Assembly: GCA_029224185.1 (NCBI GenBank)
Contig: CM055196.1
Location: forward strand, 10,458,509-10,522,508
Direction of reading: 5' to 3'
Source of the DNA: Karalla daura
Lineage: Eukaryota; Chordata; Actinopteri; Chaetodontiformes; Leiognathidae
DNA: 64,000 bases
Below, in pieces: positions 24,291 through 38,812 of the stretch. Position numbers and translations under genes: made by a program. How positions within the stretch are numbered: position 1 is the first letter of the stretch; the number at the start of each line of letters is the position of its first letter. The notes beneath the pieces are model-generated. The model was not told the origin of the DNA. It saw nothing but the letters and a program-made list of their open reading frames with translations, and searched no databases.

Positions 24291-27200
24291 CTACACGCTC
24301 CACTGCGGATCACCCGGGAGGTCTGTGGGGCCTTATATCTGTGACCGTGTGTGTGTCTGTGTGTGTGGATAAAGCGTGTGCATGAGTGTGTGGCAGGTTA
24401 AGTTGGCTGGCAAAGTGAACAGAGGTTTGGGGGGCTGGGGGGTTTATAGGCTCTGTTAATCACCTGTAGAGGGAGCTGCTTCAAGTTCAAATCCCCTCCT
24501 GTGTTATTGATCCACTGGGCTGGTGTCTTTTCCTGTGAGTGTGGTTGGGCCAAGAGGGATTCCTGAGCTATGAAAATATGTCATTCAATAGTCTTCCTTG
24601 AGCCCACCTGCTGTCCAAAATATGTGATTTCTTTTAGCTGTCACTCCACGCTGACATTTAGGCTTCACTGTGCAGGATGGTTTAATGCGTACATGGTTAG
24701 TCGGGCTGGTTTTCACACTCAGTCAGTGTGATGTGGAACCTGCTGAGTGCACTGACAATGGCCGCCTCAGTGGTATAGTTATGTCTTTAAAATGTCGGCC
24801 ATGTTACAGTTAAAGTATTATCAGCAATGTTGGGAGGGTTCCTTTTAAAACATATTACACTACAGAGGACAAAATGCAGGCCATAACATGTCATTGGTAA
24901 TGCGTTCTGTTAGATTACTTAATGTAAATAATGCATTATAAATACTTTCAATTGCTCCAGAATTGTCTTACAATTTACAGTTATCAATTGACGAAACACG
25001 AAGCAGGTGAAATAATCAAAGATTGGAAGTTACTACATGAATATAATGTCAATCATGATCATGATTGTGAAATATTTGCTGCATCTCACTTTGTGTGAAA
25101 TAGGAAAATCATTTTATGTCATCCATTAATTTCCTCAGTGTAATTATACGGTGGTCACTAACCTGCAACTGTATAGGAATACAACTGTTCATGTTGTTCT
25201 ACATACTGAACTCTGTCATATGTTTTCCTTTACTCCCCATCTACTGCATCCCTAACACCGATAGCGCTGATGTGGGACAACTAGCCTTATACTTCAAATG
25301 ACCTGGTCGTTCCCCACACAACATCTGGACCCTTTGAAAAGATCCCATGATAAATGTGAATGATCGTGATGTGATGAATGCATACCTCTTTGGGCTGGAA
25401 TGGAAAAGATATTTTTGTGTTACAGCCAGTGAAAGATACCTTAAATGTACAATGTTTTTTCATTAGTGGTCTTAAAGTAATTTTTAAAGGTACAGTGGAT
25501 TGCATGCAATGATCGGATATTTTTACATAGAATAAACTAGAATCTATTTGTTCCACAACAGGGAAATTCAGTCTCAACTGGAAATGGAGATCGGTAAATA
25601 AAACAAAAAACACTCTTGAGAAACATGTTCCAACAAAAGTCTTATGATCAATCATAATTGAACATGTTTCAATGGCGTCTGTATATTTGTAAAGAAATAT
25701 TTATAACATTGATATAAGTACAAAACTGATTTTTGGATATATACCCAAAACTTAAATATACATGCAAATATGTTACGTTACTATCAGAAGATTAAACTGA
25801 AGCCATCGGTGTCATGACAACAGAGGAAAAGACAATGTGACTGGACCAGACTGTGAATTAAGATGGGAATCAAACGCTGTGGTCTGGTGTTTATCTGGAG
25901 GATTAGGAATATTCAGATTTGCTCCTCTCTTCCTCCAGCCTGGGAACCACTTCCCCGTCATTACTCTAGACACCCGCCAGCCTCAGTTTCCCCCTCCAGG
26001 GCCAGGGAGGTGAGTGGGAGCAGACAGGGTAGGACGAGGGGATCTAAAGGGGTTCACACACGACACTACCTCCCCTCAGATAGACGTCTGGGACTGTCTG
26101 GGTTCTGCACTCCCAGACAGGGAGCCCTTACACCCGTCAGATGCTCCTGCACGCCCCGTCCCCTTTCCCCCGTCCCCCATCCCCCATCCCCCACCCCTTC
26201 CCCTTGACCTTGACTCTCTGTCACCGTGCCCCTCCAGACAGTCTGGGGTCAAAGGCTAACCATCAGCCACACATCAGACACGGTTCAAGTCCCCCGTGTG
26301 CACATGAATGCTGAATGGCAAATGGCACTAAAAAATCAGCCTGTTGGAATGTGGCTCTGAATTCCTGCAGAGATGGACCCAAGGACCTCAGAGAGACCCT
26401 CGGAAATCATTCTGACAAGATGGGAAGACCGTGACGAAACAAATAGATTTTATCGGTTCAACCTCATCGAGCAGCAACAGAAATTAAAACATTTTTTCCC
26501 CGTTGAAGCTGCTTTTTCAAATGCACCCGTGTAATTCCTCTTTATTGACACGGAGGTGCCATTTCTCAGCAGCCTCTCACCTTTGACTGCCGATCCACAC
26601 GGTCTCAGCCAATCACAGCCGGGCGAGCAGCAGGCCTCGACAGATTTGTGGGAGAAAGGAACGGCCGCATCCTCACGTGGCTTTTTGAAAAACGCCAGCC
26701 CTCACAGCTCTGATGAGGCTGCTGCGAGCATGCGCACTGCGCCTCCTGTGGCTCCGCTTTCCTCGCACACTGTCACTGTTTGTTCCCTCCTTCCTCTCCT
26801 TCTTCCTCTTCTTCTTGTGGAGTCAGACAGCCATTTCTGCCCCTAAATCAAAACAAATACTTTATGTTATCACACTGAGACCCCCTTATCACCCCCCCTC
26901 CTCCATTCAGATACTGATTTACACACCAGTTTCATTCTTTGGGAGATATTTTACATGATAATAAGCCGGTTCGTGCAGTGTTTCTAATGATGGTTTGGAT
27001 GTTAAACCTCAGTCTGAGGAGGGAGAGGCAGCACACTGCCTGTTTCATTCACCCAGACAGCACACAGCAGACGTCGACTGCGGGCACACAAAGTCTCCTC
27101 TCTTCACTCACACGCTCAGGATGTGTGCACAGAGAGCAAACAATAAAAAGCTTCACAGCTCACAAGCTAAACTTGTTTTGCCTGCACACCACCAAAACCC

Positions 27201-28910
27201 TCAGTTTGCTGAGTATCAGCTGATTCCACCTGCTGCTATATTCAACCTCCTATCTTAAGACCAAGTGTTTTAGAGAGGCTTTAATACCAAATAATAATTT
27301 GATTGGAATTTGTTTTCTTAACCTCAACCAAATACTTTGAGAGATAACATTGAAGGCTGCACAACGTCAAGAGTTACTATTGTTAATAAAAGCGCAGGTT
27401 AAATGCTGCATTTGCTTGAAATGCCAATCTCATAGCTGCATTAGCCCTTCATGTCACTGGTGATTTTATACTTTATTGGTATTTTTGAATCAACACACAC
27501 TCATCCTGAAGCATCTCACAAGGCTGCCGCCATTATTATTGGTTCAATTCAGAAAATACTTTGATTTAAAAGGCTTTGGCCTTGTAAATGATGTCTTCAC
27601 CCATATGACTGTCATATTTGTGCTGTCTATAGCTGCAGTGTAGGCTATTAATAGTTTTTTTTTCCAGTGCAGGATTGTGCTGCTTCCTAACTTTGTTTTT
27701 GTTTTTTTGTTTTGTTTTGTTTAGGGTTTTTTTTTTGTGCCACTATCCACTTTGCTACTGCAGAGCTATGCATTCCACCATTGTGGGAATAATAAGGAAA
27801 TATTTTATCATGTCTATCTTACTTATCATATGACTCGTTTCTCCTAAAATACTGCTTGGACGGTTGTATTTTTTTTAATCACTCACATGCACTAACTCTC
27901 TCACACACTCTGTATTATCCTCCACTTTGTAGTTAGTTACAGTGATTCTTACACATCCAAATATTTGCTGTTTCGCATAATAAGCTGTGAACAACTCGGG
28001 TCAGCAGGTCGTGCTGTCGTAATAAAACTTTCGAGGCATGTTTTTCTTTTTTTTTTCTTTTTTTTGGCCAACTTTGTATCTGTCTCATTTAAAGTGACAG
28101 CACCGTGGAGCTGCGCTCCAACATGGCTGTCATGGCGCTGGTATCAAGTCGGGAATTAAAAAAAAAGAAATTCACGAAGTGAAAACGAAAGTGAACTTTA
28201 TTCTTAAGTTTTGTTCGATGTCACTTTGTTTTGTAATGGTTTTACAGATGGTCTTAACCTCAGAACTTCCGATGAGATGGGAGATAGGGGGAGGGGGATG
28301 AGGTGTGTGTGGGAACAGGAGCAGATTCAATGAGATTAAAGTGCCAGCGGGTGACTGTGCTTCTTGCCTTGTTTTGAGCAGATATATATGATAAAAATGC
28401 GTTTTCTTTAACAACTGTGTGAATAATAAACTGCCTCTTCACAGATTGTAAGTCATAAAAGCGCAAATGACAAACAAATGATTAAAAATAAATCATGCTT
28501 CTCAAAAACTCAGTACTGGGTTCAGTTTCTAAAATGTGAATGTGTGTGTGTTGACACTGTGGTGGTCTGATACCTAACCCCTAACACCACCATGGCCCAA
28601 TGTCAGAAAAACAGCATTTTAAACCTCTATAACCATAATGACATAGTGTGGATACTGCTGGCGGGATATAGACGGTGCATTTTTATGAAGTAAGTTACAG
28701 CACGATATGTCCACAGGACCTGTTTTCCCCTGGCCAAGGTTTTGACACGCCTGAAGTAGGAACCATTTGTTTAGTTTGTCATGTTTTTAGTTTTAGTTGT
28801 AAATCTGACTAATCTAATTTACTGATTGAATACATATTATATATATATATGTATTGATTAATTAACATGTTTGCTATATTTGGATTTTTTTAAAATATTA
28901 TTCTAATGGT

Positions 28911-28913
<3 letters not shown>

Positions 28914-28983
<70 letters not shown>

Positions 28984-28995
28984 CATACATACATA
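28914..28995. repeat. Compound microsatellite (TC)n(TA)n(TACA)n
   Basis: Three adjoining simple-repeat blocks: TC to about 28942, TA to about 28979, then TACA units to about 28995. Confidence 0.95.
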
Positions 28996-29464
28996 AATGA
29001 TTTTTTAATTTTTTGGGGGGGTACGTTGGGGGCCAGCATGCCCCTGGCTGGACCAATAGTCTTTGCGAAGCAGGAGAGGCAGCAGGAGCCCTTGCTTTGC
29101 TCTTTTCTTTGTTCAGAGCTACAAACTTCGGAATGAACGTTCAACCTTTTCCTCTGTTACACCACAACGCCACGATGCGTCTGTCACTTTTTAGCTGTGT
29201 TTATTTTGTGCTGTTTTTGTGAGCATATAGCTGGATAATACAAACTATACCGTAACAATGTAGCACATTTATCTAAGTTCAAGTTGTGTTTCTCATGCAC
29301 ATGATTGGTGTGTGTTTCTTTCCAGATCTCTGACCTGATCTGATCACCTCACAACCTAAAACATTTGGGTTTCAAACATTATGGAGGCAAGTTAGTTGCT
29401 TTACTCAAATACTCTGCTTGTTTGTAACCCCTCTTCTTTTAGCACCTTGATAAAAAGCCCTTGC

Positions 29465-29486
29465 GTGTGTGTGTGTGTGTGTGTGT
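29465..29486. repeat. (GT)n microsatellite
   Basis: Eleven GT units in the intergenic interval. Confidence 0.9.
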
Positions 29487-31701
29487 ATTATCAAGGATCA
29501 GTGTACTTGCTGCTGCTGTCCCTTCAGCACCATACGCTACTGAGCAAAGCTAGATTTACATCCTCCAAATTAACTCATCACGTTGAAAATAACTGAACAA
29601 TAACCTTAACATGGCCCTGTATTTGACTTTGTGCTCCCATTAATTTTGTGTCTCGTTGTGGCTTTTACCATCACTTTGAGTTGAGAGCAGAGCCGATTCA
29701 AACTCCTATGTCCTCTGAAGAAAAAAAAGGGGATGCTTTCTTGTTTTACACATTTCCATTCTGATTTCAGAATTCCAGAGAAGTTCTGAATGAGCATAAG
29801 CTCCTCAGGGGAGGAACCGATTGATTATAAAGAAAAACTCAGACTCCATGGAAGGAGAAAGGGCCCCCCGTTGTTTCAAACCAGCTCCTCCAACTTCCCA
29901 GAGTGCAGGGGCCCGGAGGCAGGGCTGCACAGAGTGTGAGTGTGTGTGAGAGTGTGTGCGAGTCTCCAGTAAATGGCCACAGTGCAACTCCTCTTAACCA
30001 CCAGTGTATACTGGGCTGTGTGCTGAGGAAGGACTTGTAGGACACATTAAATCAGCCTGATTAGGAGTTTAGGCGAGGGCACGGCTCAGGTCCGGGCTGA
30101 AAGGCGGCCGTGCAGCCCTTGAGTGATACCATTCACGTCCTGGGAGAAAGGTCAGTGTCAGAGGAGTTCGCAGGCCCCATCTCCATTCGTATGCTAAAGG
30201 TTCATACACACCGGGCTCATTCAGAGGCATAAACAGCCTGAACCAACTTTCCCTCCAAAATGTTTGGACTCCTAGCTCTGAGGTTCCCCCCTCTCTCTCT
30301 CTCCCTCTATCTCCCTCTATCTCTCTCTCTCATTGCCTCTGAGGTGGAGAGTTGTTTTGATTAATTGCATTGGAAGTCTTCAAGCGTATACTGTTTTGCA
30401 TATAGTCCTGCATCAAAGTGTAAATAAGAGTAAATAAAATGCTCAGCTGGCTTATATTTTCTCTAGATGTGCTGATATCTCTGTTCAAACAACATATTAA
30501 AGGAGGAGTTTATGGTTACGACTCCAGAAAAAAGCTCCCAGGAGGTGGGGATGCTGTTGTTTCCCCTTTATATTACACATTGTTCCCGCCACTTATTTTT
30601 TAACCGGTGTGCAGGTTTTATTAACCTCCTATGAATGGACTTCACCCCTCACATCCTCAAGCGTGTCTCTCAGTCCGGTGGTCACTGGGGAATAGCAGGA
30701 AATAGCCACTTAATTAGCGGCCCTTGACCTTTGGCTGAGGCTCAGACGGCTCCTGACCCCGGCATCACTGCAGCCTGGTTATTGTCCTCAGGGGGACTGT
30801 CCACATCATGACCCCTGACCCCTGCTGACCTGCAGGGACATCCCCAACAGGTCCCTGACCAGCCACCTCAACCAGCAGACACCCGTCAGGAAGCAACATT
30901 CAAGCCCAGAATCTCTTCAAGCACCTTCGCTGGGGAGATTCGTTTGCAGAAGGAAACCTCAGACACATATTTGTGAATCATGTGATGTAAAAGTCAACAG
31001 TGTTTTATTTATTTTATTACCAAAAAAAAAAAATCAGACGAGTGGAGCATTTTTTTTCCTGAAAAAACAAAATCATTTCAGCATTTTGGCTTCCTCTTCT
31101 TACACAGGCTGATTTCACTAATTGGTTTCCATTCATCCACAGAGGGGAACTAATCACCAGAATCAGCCTCTGTGGTGTTTGCATGGATAGAGAAACATGC
31201 TGATGCCTGCACAGGCCTTCAGGAGCGAGCACTGTGGTTTTTAAAAATCAAGCAGATATGAAAAAACACTGTTTTCACCCACTGCTCACGTATAAATGAT
31301 TTTCACTGCATCCTTCTAATATTACAGCCTTCTTCCTTCCCCATCTGCATTCACTGTATGTTTGTGGCGTGCAGCAGACATCATCACTGTTTTGTCTTTG
31401 AGATCCACACGTCACATTTATAGTGCTGTGGCTTTTAAACTGACTTATCCTCAAGCACCTGCTCCTACACTTGCGCTTCTGTGGCTGTTTTCATTTTTGT
31501 GGAGATTTCTACATCATAGGGAGATTGTAAAGCATTTACAGTTTGTAGATTTTGGATACAATAGATAATTAAAAGCAATTTATTTTAAAAATAGATGTCA
31601 GGATGTCAGCAGGATGCATATCATTCTCAAGCCTTTTTTTTGACAGTTTTATGATTTCAGATTAAATAAATCTCCCAATATACTAACAGTTTTGGTATTG
31701 T

Positions 31702-31724
31702 TATATATATATATATATATATAT
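31702..31724. repeat. (TA)n microsatellite
   Basis: Eleven or so TA units. Confidence 0.9.
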
Positions 31725-34053
31725 CTACAGCATATAGGAGACGGAAAAAAATTGCTCTTAAAATTGCAACATAAGTCAGTACACAGAACTCCTGTTTTCA
31801 GGTGATAAAATCGCTTTTGAGGAGAGGAAATATCTCTTTATCTCCCCGCCCGACTCTGTTTTTCAGTCACTTTTAATCATTTCTCTCGTTTCCTCTGCAG
31901 ACACATCTAATCCCCCATTGACCCTGTGAGTCCATCTGTTGTTACACTCCGGACACAGATCAGCCGGACAGTGATTGCGGTTCACCTCGCTCCAGAGCGG
32001 CCTATAATCCCCCTCAAACCCAGATTAAACACCCAGAGAGGGGCCCTTCAACGTAAACAACACGTGTTTTTTGACATGATCTCAAATGAAACATTAATCT
32101 TCAGTAGTTAAGGGTTTTTATTTCACCAAAAAGAACCTCTATCCGTGCCCTGTGGCTGTAAAGTAAAATGCTGATTAATAAAATATGTGGACTAAGTCTA
32201 ATTTTATATTTTAATGGCAGTGGGGTCATTTTGTCCACTGAGTGTTGTGGCTGATGAACTTTTTTCCTCTCACACTGATTCAACACACGTCGCTATATTT
32301 GCTCTACCTAATTAAAACTTAATGCAGGGTCAGTCACATACTGTCTCACACACACATACAACTACATGAAGGTGGAAGAAATTAGAGGAAAATTTATTTA
32401 GAGACATACCTCAAAAAAGTGTTTGTGTGAAAACACATTTTAATTCAGATTCAACTTCAAAGAGAGTATAAAGTGAAAACCTATAATGTTATCTTCACAC
32501 CCTCTACATCCTTTACATTAGAGTTGGTATGCACCAAACATCAAGTTCAGCATCATCATGTCAAAAACTCTATGGTGTGCTTTCCAATTTAAAACACCCT
32601 GTTGCTCAAAAATAAAGAGAGAGAGAGCAGAGATAAAATCTTAATTTCTTTTTTATTTCAACGTTTTTTTTTCAGCATTATTGAAAGCAATGAGCAATTT
32701 TACAAGATAAATAAGCATTTGAATTCATACATTTGAGAGCAAGTGAATTAAATAAAGGGCAGAGCAGTAAGACAGTGAACACAGTATATTAATAACGCAG
32801 ATTATTTGCACCTGTTAAAACAGCACGTGCAAACGCATGACTAGCACATGTAAATTACAATATCTTCATTACCGCAATGATCTTAACAATTCCTTTTAAT
32901 GGACAACAGAGAAACAGAATTTGGAGTGGTGCGCTTCCTCCCCTTTCTCCACTGTCCTTTAACGCCACGCAACATTTAGCGACTGATGTCGTGGATGTTC
33001 TGGCGTGTGAGGACCACGTGTGCTTGTGGGTTTGGTCCAGGATCTTCTCCAGCCACGGTCGGTTCCCACAGAGCAGCGGCAGGCGTGCAGATCCTGTCCT
33101 ATCCTGAGGAGACACGGCGGAGGGAATCATTAGCATGACAATCCAAACGCACAAACTCCGTGAACTCCTCCACTTGGCCTGGACGCTCTGACAGTATTTC
33201 ACATTTTGGGCCAAATAGGAAAAAAAGAGATTCAGTGGCGTTAAAAGCAAAGAAGTAGCGAATTAAGCTTTCATTATGGCATTCGATAAGGTTTATAAAG
33301 GGGCAATTAATAATACTTAATGAAATACTCGTGAGGGAGATTTAAAAGAGAAAACAAAAGGCCTAAAAACATTAAAGCGCCGTCATATAAAAGAGTTTCT
33401 CAGAGACAAAGCATAAAAAAGCCTTTGGTTGAGGCTGACGACTGTGTTGTGACAATACTGAATTCACTGTTGTCGCTGATTTTATTTCAGCCGTGTGCAT
33501 GAGAAATTGCGGGCGTCGTTTCAGAAAAACAAACTTCCTTTTCATGCCCAGTAAAAAATAGGCCCCTGTGCTCTGCATGTTGTTCTTCTCTCCCATTTTC
33601 AGGCTGTATGCATGGAGGGATCTTAAGGCTTTTATCCCCACAGGGAACCAGCCCGAACTCTTTCTCTGTCAATTTTCACCCACTCCCCAATTCAGACGAG
33701 CCCTTTCTCCCACCAACCCCACAATGAAGGATTTGTCCTCGTTCTCTTTGTCCACCTCTGACATCTTTTTTTTGACTGCTCCCTCTCCTGCAGGCAGCAT
33801 GCAGCGTATGCAAATACGCGCTCTTTTATTCCAGAGACCCCTCCCCTGAATGAATGCAACCTTAAATGAGGACACACTTGCACACATTTGCCGAGCAGGC
33901 GCGGAAACGCGCACATGCTACAATCAGTGGTTTTGCGTGCCCTCCCTGACATGCAGTCAATCAAACGCCGAACCCTGGCGATTCTGAAACAGGCTGACAG
34001 ATATACGTGATTAGCTGATGTTACGGATTATTTTATTATTTTATTTGCGCGTC

Positions 34054-34087
<34 letters not shown>

Positions 34088-34103
34088 GGTGCGTGGGTGG
34101 GTG
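34054..34103. repeat. (GT)n followed by GGTG-type repeats
   Basis: GT units to about 34079, then imperfect gggt units. Confidence 0.9.
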
Positions 34104-34571
34104 CAGTTTTCCCACACAGCAGAAGTGATACACAAGAACAGAGGTCCGGGCCAGTGATTTGCTTTTTGCGTTTCAAAGCAGGTTACAGAGTAATACTAAT
34201 TATACGGGGACTTGAACTGCACAAAAATACAGCAGTGTGAGCACGAAGCAGAAGCATGACCGAGGTAGAAGTCAAAGATCTCAGATCCGCATCAAGTGCT
34301 TCCCCCGCACAAAAAACGCTCTTTTCAACCTGTGGAGAATAAGTTCGGTTTGTGCCAAAAAAAAAAATGTAAATGATCCAAAATCTAAAGTGTGTTTTAT
34401 GTCATGATGTACGGTTCTTCCTCTGTCCGTGGACGGAAAGAGCTTTGAAGTGTGAGGTGAGGCCGATTTTATTTCCTGAACTTGAGGCAGGAGACAAAGC
34501 TCTTTGTCTGGGGTGCTTTGGTTCCCGACAAGTCTTGTTTCGCCACAGTAATGGTGTATTTAGAATAAGCA

Positions 34572-34607
<36 letters not shown>
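34572..34607. repeat. (AC)n microsatellite
   Basis: Eighteen uninterrupted AC units. Confidence 0.95.
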
Positions 34608-34609
<2 letters not shown>

Positions 34610-35869
34610 GGGTGTTAGGATGTGTAGGATGAGACTGAAAAATGAGCCAACACAATGGTGGCGATGCGGTGAGGAAGAGGCGCAGACTGGTAATGTGTAA
34701 CTCGCCGGGCCGGGTGAATTATAACGCTGTCTGACGGACATAAAGCGTTCTCTCGCCGCTAACATTCCCAAGCTGGCCCGTGCCATCTGGGAGCGCGTGT
34801 GAATGGGCTGGAGTCAGAGTGTGTGTGTGTGTGGTGGGGGGTTGACGTCTGCTGGACAGCTCTGACAGTTCGGCCTTTTCAGACGTACATTACTGAGCCG
34901 GTCGGCCTCTTTCCCATAGCAACCTTAGCAGAGGTCAAAGGCTATGTACCCCCCAATCCACCCTCTCCTCCTCCTCCTCCTCCCCCTCCCCCTCCTCTTG
35001 TCCTCCTCAGACTTTCTCCGCCTGGGCGCAGCCGCTCTGTCTGCGCCCACAAACTTGAACTTGACTTGGTGTCTGACAGTGATGGAGTCACATGTCCACG
35101 GAGTAAGAACTGAGAAGTTATTGCTTTTTATCCTTCATTATGGTTTCCGGTTTGACTCCATCTCAGTATCGACTAAACCAGCGGAGTAAGGAACATATAA
35201 AGGAGGTCATGCCAAGGATTCCCCCTAATTCTCCTCACCCTAGAACCTCATCTCCTCCTGATATGATTACAAAGGGCCGCTGTATTAAAGGCTCAGTCAC
35301 CTAATTCTCCTCCGCTTTCACTGGAACATACAGGACCCCTACTCAGGGTCGCCGCAGCCAACAGACATAATCTGAAAAGCCCTGGATGTGGAAACTTCTC
35401 TCCATCTTCCTCTAAGATACTTAATGTCAGGCTTTGTGCTAGATTAGTCTCGGCCAAAGTTGCATTAAAAAAACCCAGATGAGCCTCGCTTGACCCACAT
35501 TGGACCTCATCCAAGACTGTGAGCCGGGCTTTATATATCACAGCAGAGCCGTTAAAACATTAATAGTGTCCACACATAGTGAGGAGAATCGTAGTGAGGT
35601 AACCCAGGAGCTATATGGTATTAACATTTTATCGCTACTATGGCTACACCGCCTCACTGGCACAGGACTGGAAGTGAACGTCGGCTACTGTCACTTCATC
35701 ATGTCACACATTATAATTTCCTCGCACCGAAAACCCCACACGGAAAAAGCAAGATATGGTTAATAATGAATAACAGAGGAAAGGGAGAAGAAAGGGAGGA
35801 AAGGTAATCATCTGGATTCTGCCATTTTCTGGAGGGGGAAACACATTTGTCTGTCAGATTTTTTTTCTT

Positions 35870-36310
35870 TTCTATTGCGGGTTGAGGGACGAGAAGGAAG
35901 CGGGGAGCGCGTCCTGGAGCCGTCTGCCGTCGCGTAGGCGATCCAGGGGACGCTCACGATCCCCAAATCCTCCCGACACGCTGACCTCGCTCTCCAGCCA
36001 CTCCGGATTCAAAGCGTCCTGATTGAACAGCGCGGGCTTTGTTTCGCCGCTGATTAACGCCGCGCTGGTCTGAGGCCGAGACGAGTCAAAATCACCTCGA
36101 CGGCGCATTTTAATTCCGCGTTCACACGCCCTCCTGCTCGCCTCGCGCCGCGCCGGCCCGCCCAGCCGCAATTAGTCGCAATTACGGGCCGGCGGCCGCT
36201 AGGCCGGGGGGAGACTCTGGGCGCGTGGACGTCGCTCTCGCCCTCTCCGCCACAGCGACCGCTCCTCCGGGGACGGAGGCGTCTCCCTGACAAATGTGCC
36301 TCAGTCGCCG
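35870..36310. promoter_or_regulatory. CpG-island-like segment without a recognised gene
   Basis: CpG dinucleotides are very dense here (for example cgccgctgattaacgccgcg and the run around 36140-36200), in contrast to the surrounding sequence. No coding exon adjoins it. It may be the promoter of an unannotated noncoding RNA or a regulatory island in the mir-9 neighbourhood; neither is shown. Confidence 0.45.
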
Positions 36311-37333
36311 CCTCTCTTTGACCACGCTGTGTCTGCCGCAGCTATCGCACACCGTCACACACACACGCACACGCACGCACACACAGAGACAGAGCAGCCC
36401 TCCGTGCCGCACGCTGCAACCTAACTTCGGCAGCAGAGGTGAACGCTGGTGGCTCCAACATGGCTGCCACATGTGCTACACCCACTCGTCTCCCGTGGTC
36501 TTTAACCCTCTCCTGCGTCGTTTCAGTTTCACTTTTGCAAGACTCTCCGTCCTGCCGACGCCCTCACCCCCCCCACCCCCACCCCCCCCCACCCCCCTCC
36601 TCCTCCTAACGTTCTCCACACGGAGATCTGCAACAGAGATGTTAGCGCAGCGCGAGCCACGGGATCTCCAAGATTCATTTCTCCCCTCCGCCGTTGCTTT
36701 CGCTCCTCTGTCAAACCTGCCCGAAGCAACGCGCCGTATATCACAGATGAGCTGCGCAAATGCAATTATAAAGACAGCTCCGAGTCTTTCATATGAATAA
36801 GGAGAGGGAATAATCTTCAGGCACGTGGGCCGCACATGCCTTACATATCTTGTGGAGGCACACGTACAGTATGAGGCTCATTAATAACCATTATCCCCGG
36901 GTTACATCACTCAGCTAGTTAGGCACACCTATCGGCCCGAGCTGAGTCACTCTCAGCCGTGCGCCGCCGTCTTGTGAGGATTTCACCACGTCTGCCTCTG
37001 TGGCGCCCGAGAACAACGGAGGCTATGCAGATTGTCTCGCGCACGAAGGGCAAATCGTATGGCGTCACCTAAGTGGGAAAAGATAAGGATAGGAGGGCAC
37101 GGCTGATGACAGGCGTGAGAGGAGATGCATCTTTGTGGTCCCACAGAATTACCTCTCCGGGGTGAGCGTGTGCACCTATATGTATATCACGTGTGAATGT
37201 GTCTGCAGTGCCAGCTGAAATCCTACTCATCTAAGCAGGGGAAAAAAACTGCATCTCCATGCCTCTCAGACATGCAGAGGAGGCTGAATAGACTAATGAA
37301 CAGTCAGGTGGCACTCCAGGGTCTGGACGACTA

Positions 37334-37351
37334 CCCCCCCCCCCCCCCCCC
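37334..37351. repeat. Poly-C run
   Basis: Eighteen consecutive C on the plus strand, followed by CTCCAC-type repeats. Confidence 0.9.
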
Positions 37352-37828
37352 TCCACCCTCCACCCCACCCCCCATCACATACACGTATCAAACGCACATA
37401 CACTTGCACACACATTAAAACCCAGCGGCTCACCCGACCCCAGTGATCCGCACGACAGTCTAATGTCTCAGGCATCTGCTCATGTCTAGTCTGGAGGGTC
37501 TTTCCCACCCTGCCCCCCAGCCCGGGCCCGCCGCAGCACCAGCTCCCACAATGGTGGGAAAGCAGGCCTTTACGGAGGGCGGTGGTGGTGGAGTGGGGGG
37601 TGGGTGGTGATGGCGGGTGGGGGTACGACTAAACAGCTATTGAGGGGGGAGAGAGAGAGTGAGAGCGGGTCTGAATGATAATGTGAAAACGCAGTGCACT
37701 GTTCATTAACACACAAGCGCTGCAGCTGCACATGTTGGCCCTGGACACACACGCTCACGTGTCTCAGGTTTTTGCCTCCGGAGCTACTGGGGGTACACAG
37801 CGGCTCCACGCCACCATCAGAACAATCT

Positions 37829-37830
<2 letters not shown>

Positions 37831-37891
<61 letters not shown>
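37831..37891. repeat. (GT)n microsatellite
   Basis: About 30 uninterrupted GT units followed by GA units. Confidence 0.95.
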
Positions 37892-37899
<8 letters not shown>

Positions 37900-38566
37900 T
37901 GGTAACAGGGATGTGTGTAAGGAAGGTTTGGAGCTTTGTTTTTTGGGCTGTTTCCTGCTGTGTCAGATTTTGTGACATTTCTATCACCAGAGATGTGTTT
38001 TTTTTTTTTAAATCAGTGGGCGTTTGAAGTTTTACCGCATACATGCATTGAATCGAGACCAAACGGTCTGGAGGCTAAACGCTCACAAAGATATTGCTGT
38101 ATGTGGTTTGGAAGTGCCGTTTAAACAAATGTTGAAATGGGATCATTAACGAGAGCACGAACCGCTGCTCATCCCTCCACGACGCCATCTTGGCTTAGTC
38201 CCTCAATGCTCGTCTTCACTCCACACACGTGAGAATCTGAATCTGGAGCAAAGTGAACGTGCTGTGAGAGCTGCGTTGTTTCTGCTCCACGGACACAGAA
38301 CTGGCCAAAAACTGCTGATGTTCGGTACTGAACGACTCGACATCTTTGTTCCCATGGCATATTAATTCAAACAGTGTAACGGCTCTGCTTTTAAAATCAG
38401 TAATAATGTGATTCCCCAAATAGGAAACGACCCACCCCCAACCCCCCCCCCACCCAGTACAAAACCCACCTGAGGGGCTCAGCACATGGAGACCCTGCAC
38501 TAAATACATTTCATAACTGAAGCAGCTTCGCTTGAATCAATCTGCGCGGTTTGTCGGGTGGAAACA

Positions 38567-38600
38567 CGCCGCGCGCGCGCACACACACACACACACACAG
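38567..38600. repeat. (GC)n(AC)n microsatellite
   Basis: Alternating purine-pyrimidine tract, GC units followed by AC units; a candidate Z-DNA former. Confidence 0.85.
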
Positions 38601-38710
38601 CGTACACACACTCTGTGCATCAGTGTGTAAAGAAGCACCATGACAAGAGAGGATGGCAGCTTTCCTTCAACCAGTGCCAGCTCATTAATTTTGTTTGCTA
38701 CCCAGCCCGC

Positions 38711-38812
38711 CCCCAACCCTCCACCACCAACCACCACCACCACCGCCGCCCTTCCTCACCCACAACCCCATCCTCCCCCTCTTCTCCCTCCTCCTCCTCC
38801 TCCTCCTCACAT
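38711..38812. repeat. CCA/CTC trinucleotide-rich tract
   Basis: Imperfect CCA then CTC repeats. The apparent Pro/Ser/His-rich frames over this stretch are products of the repeat. Confidence 0.85.
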
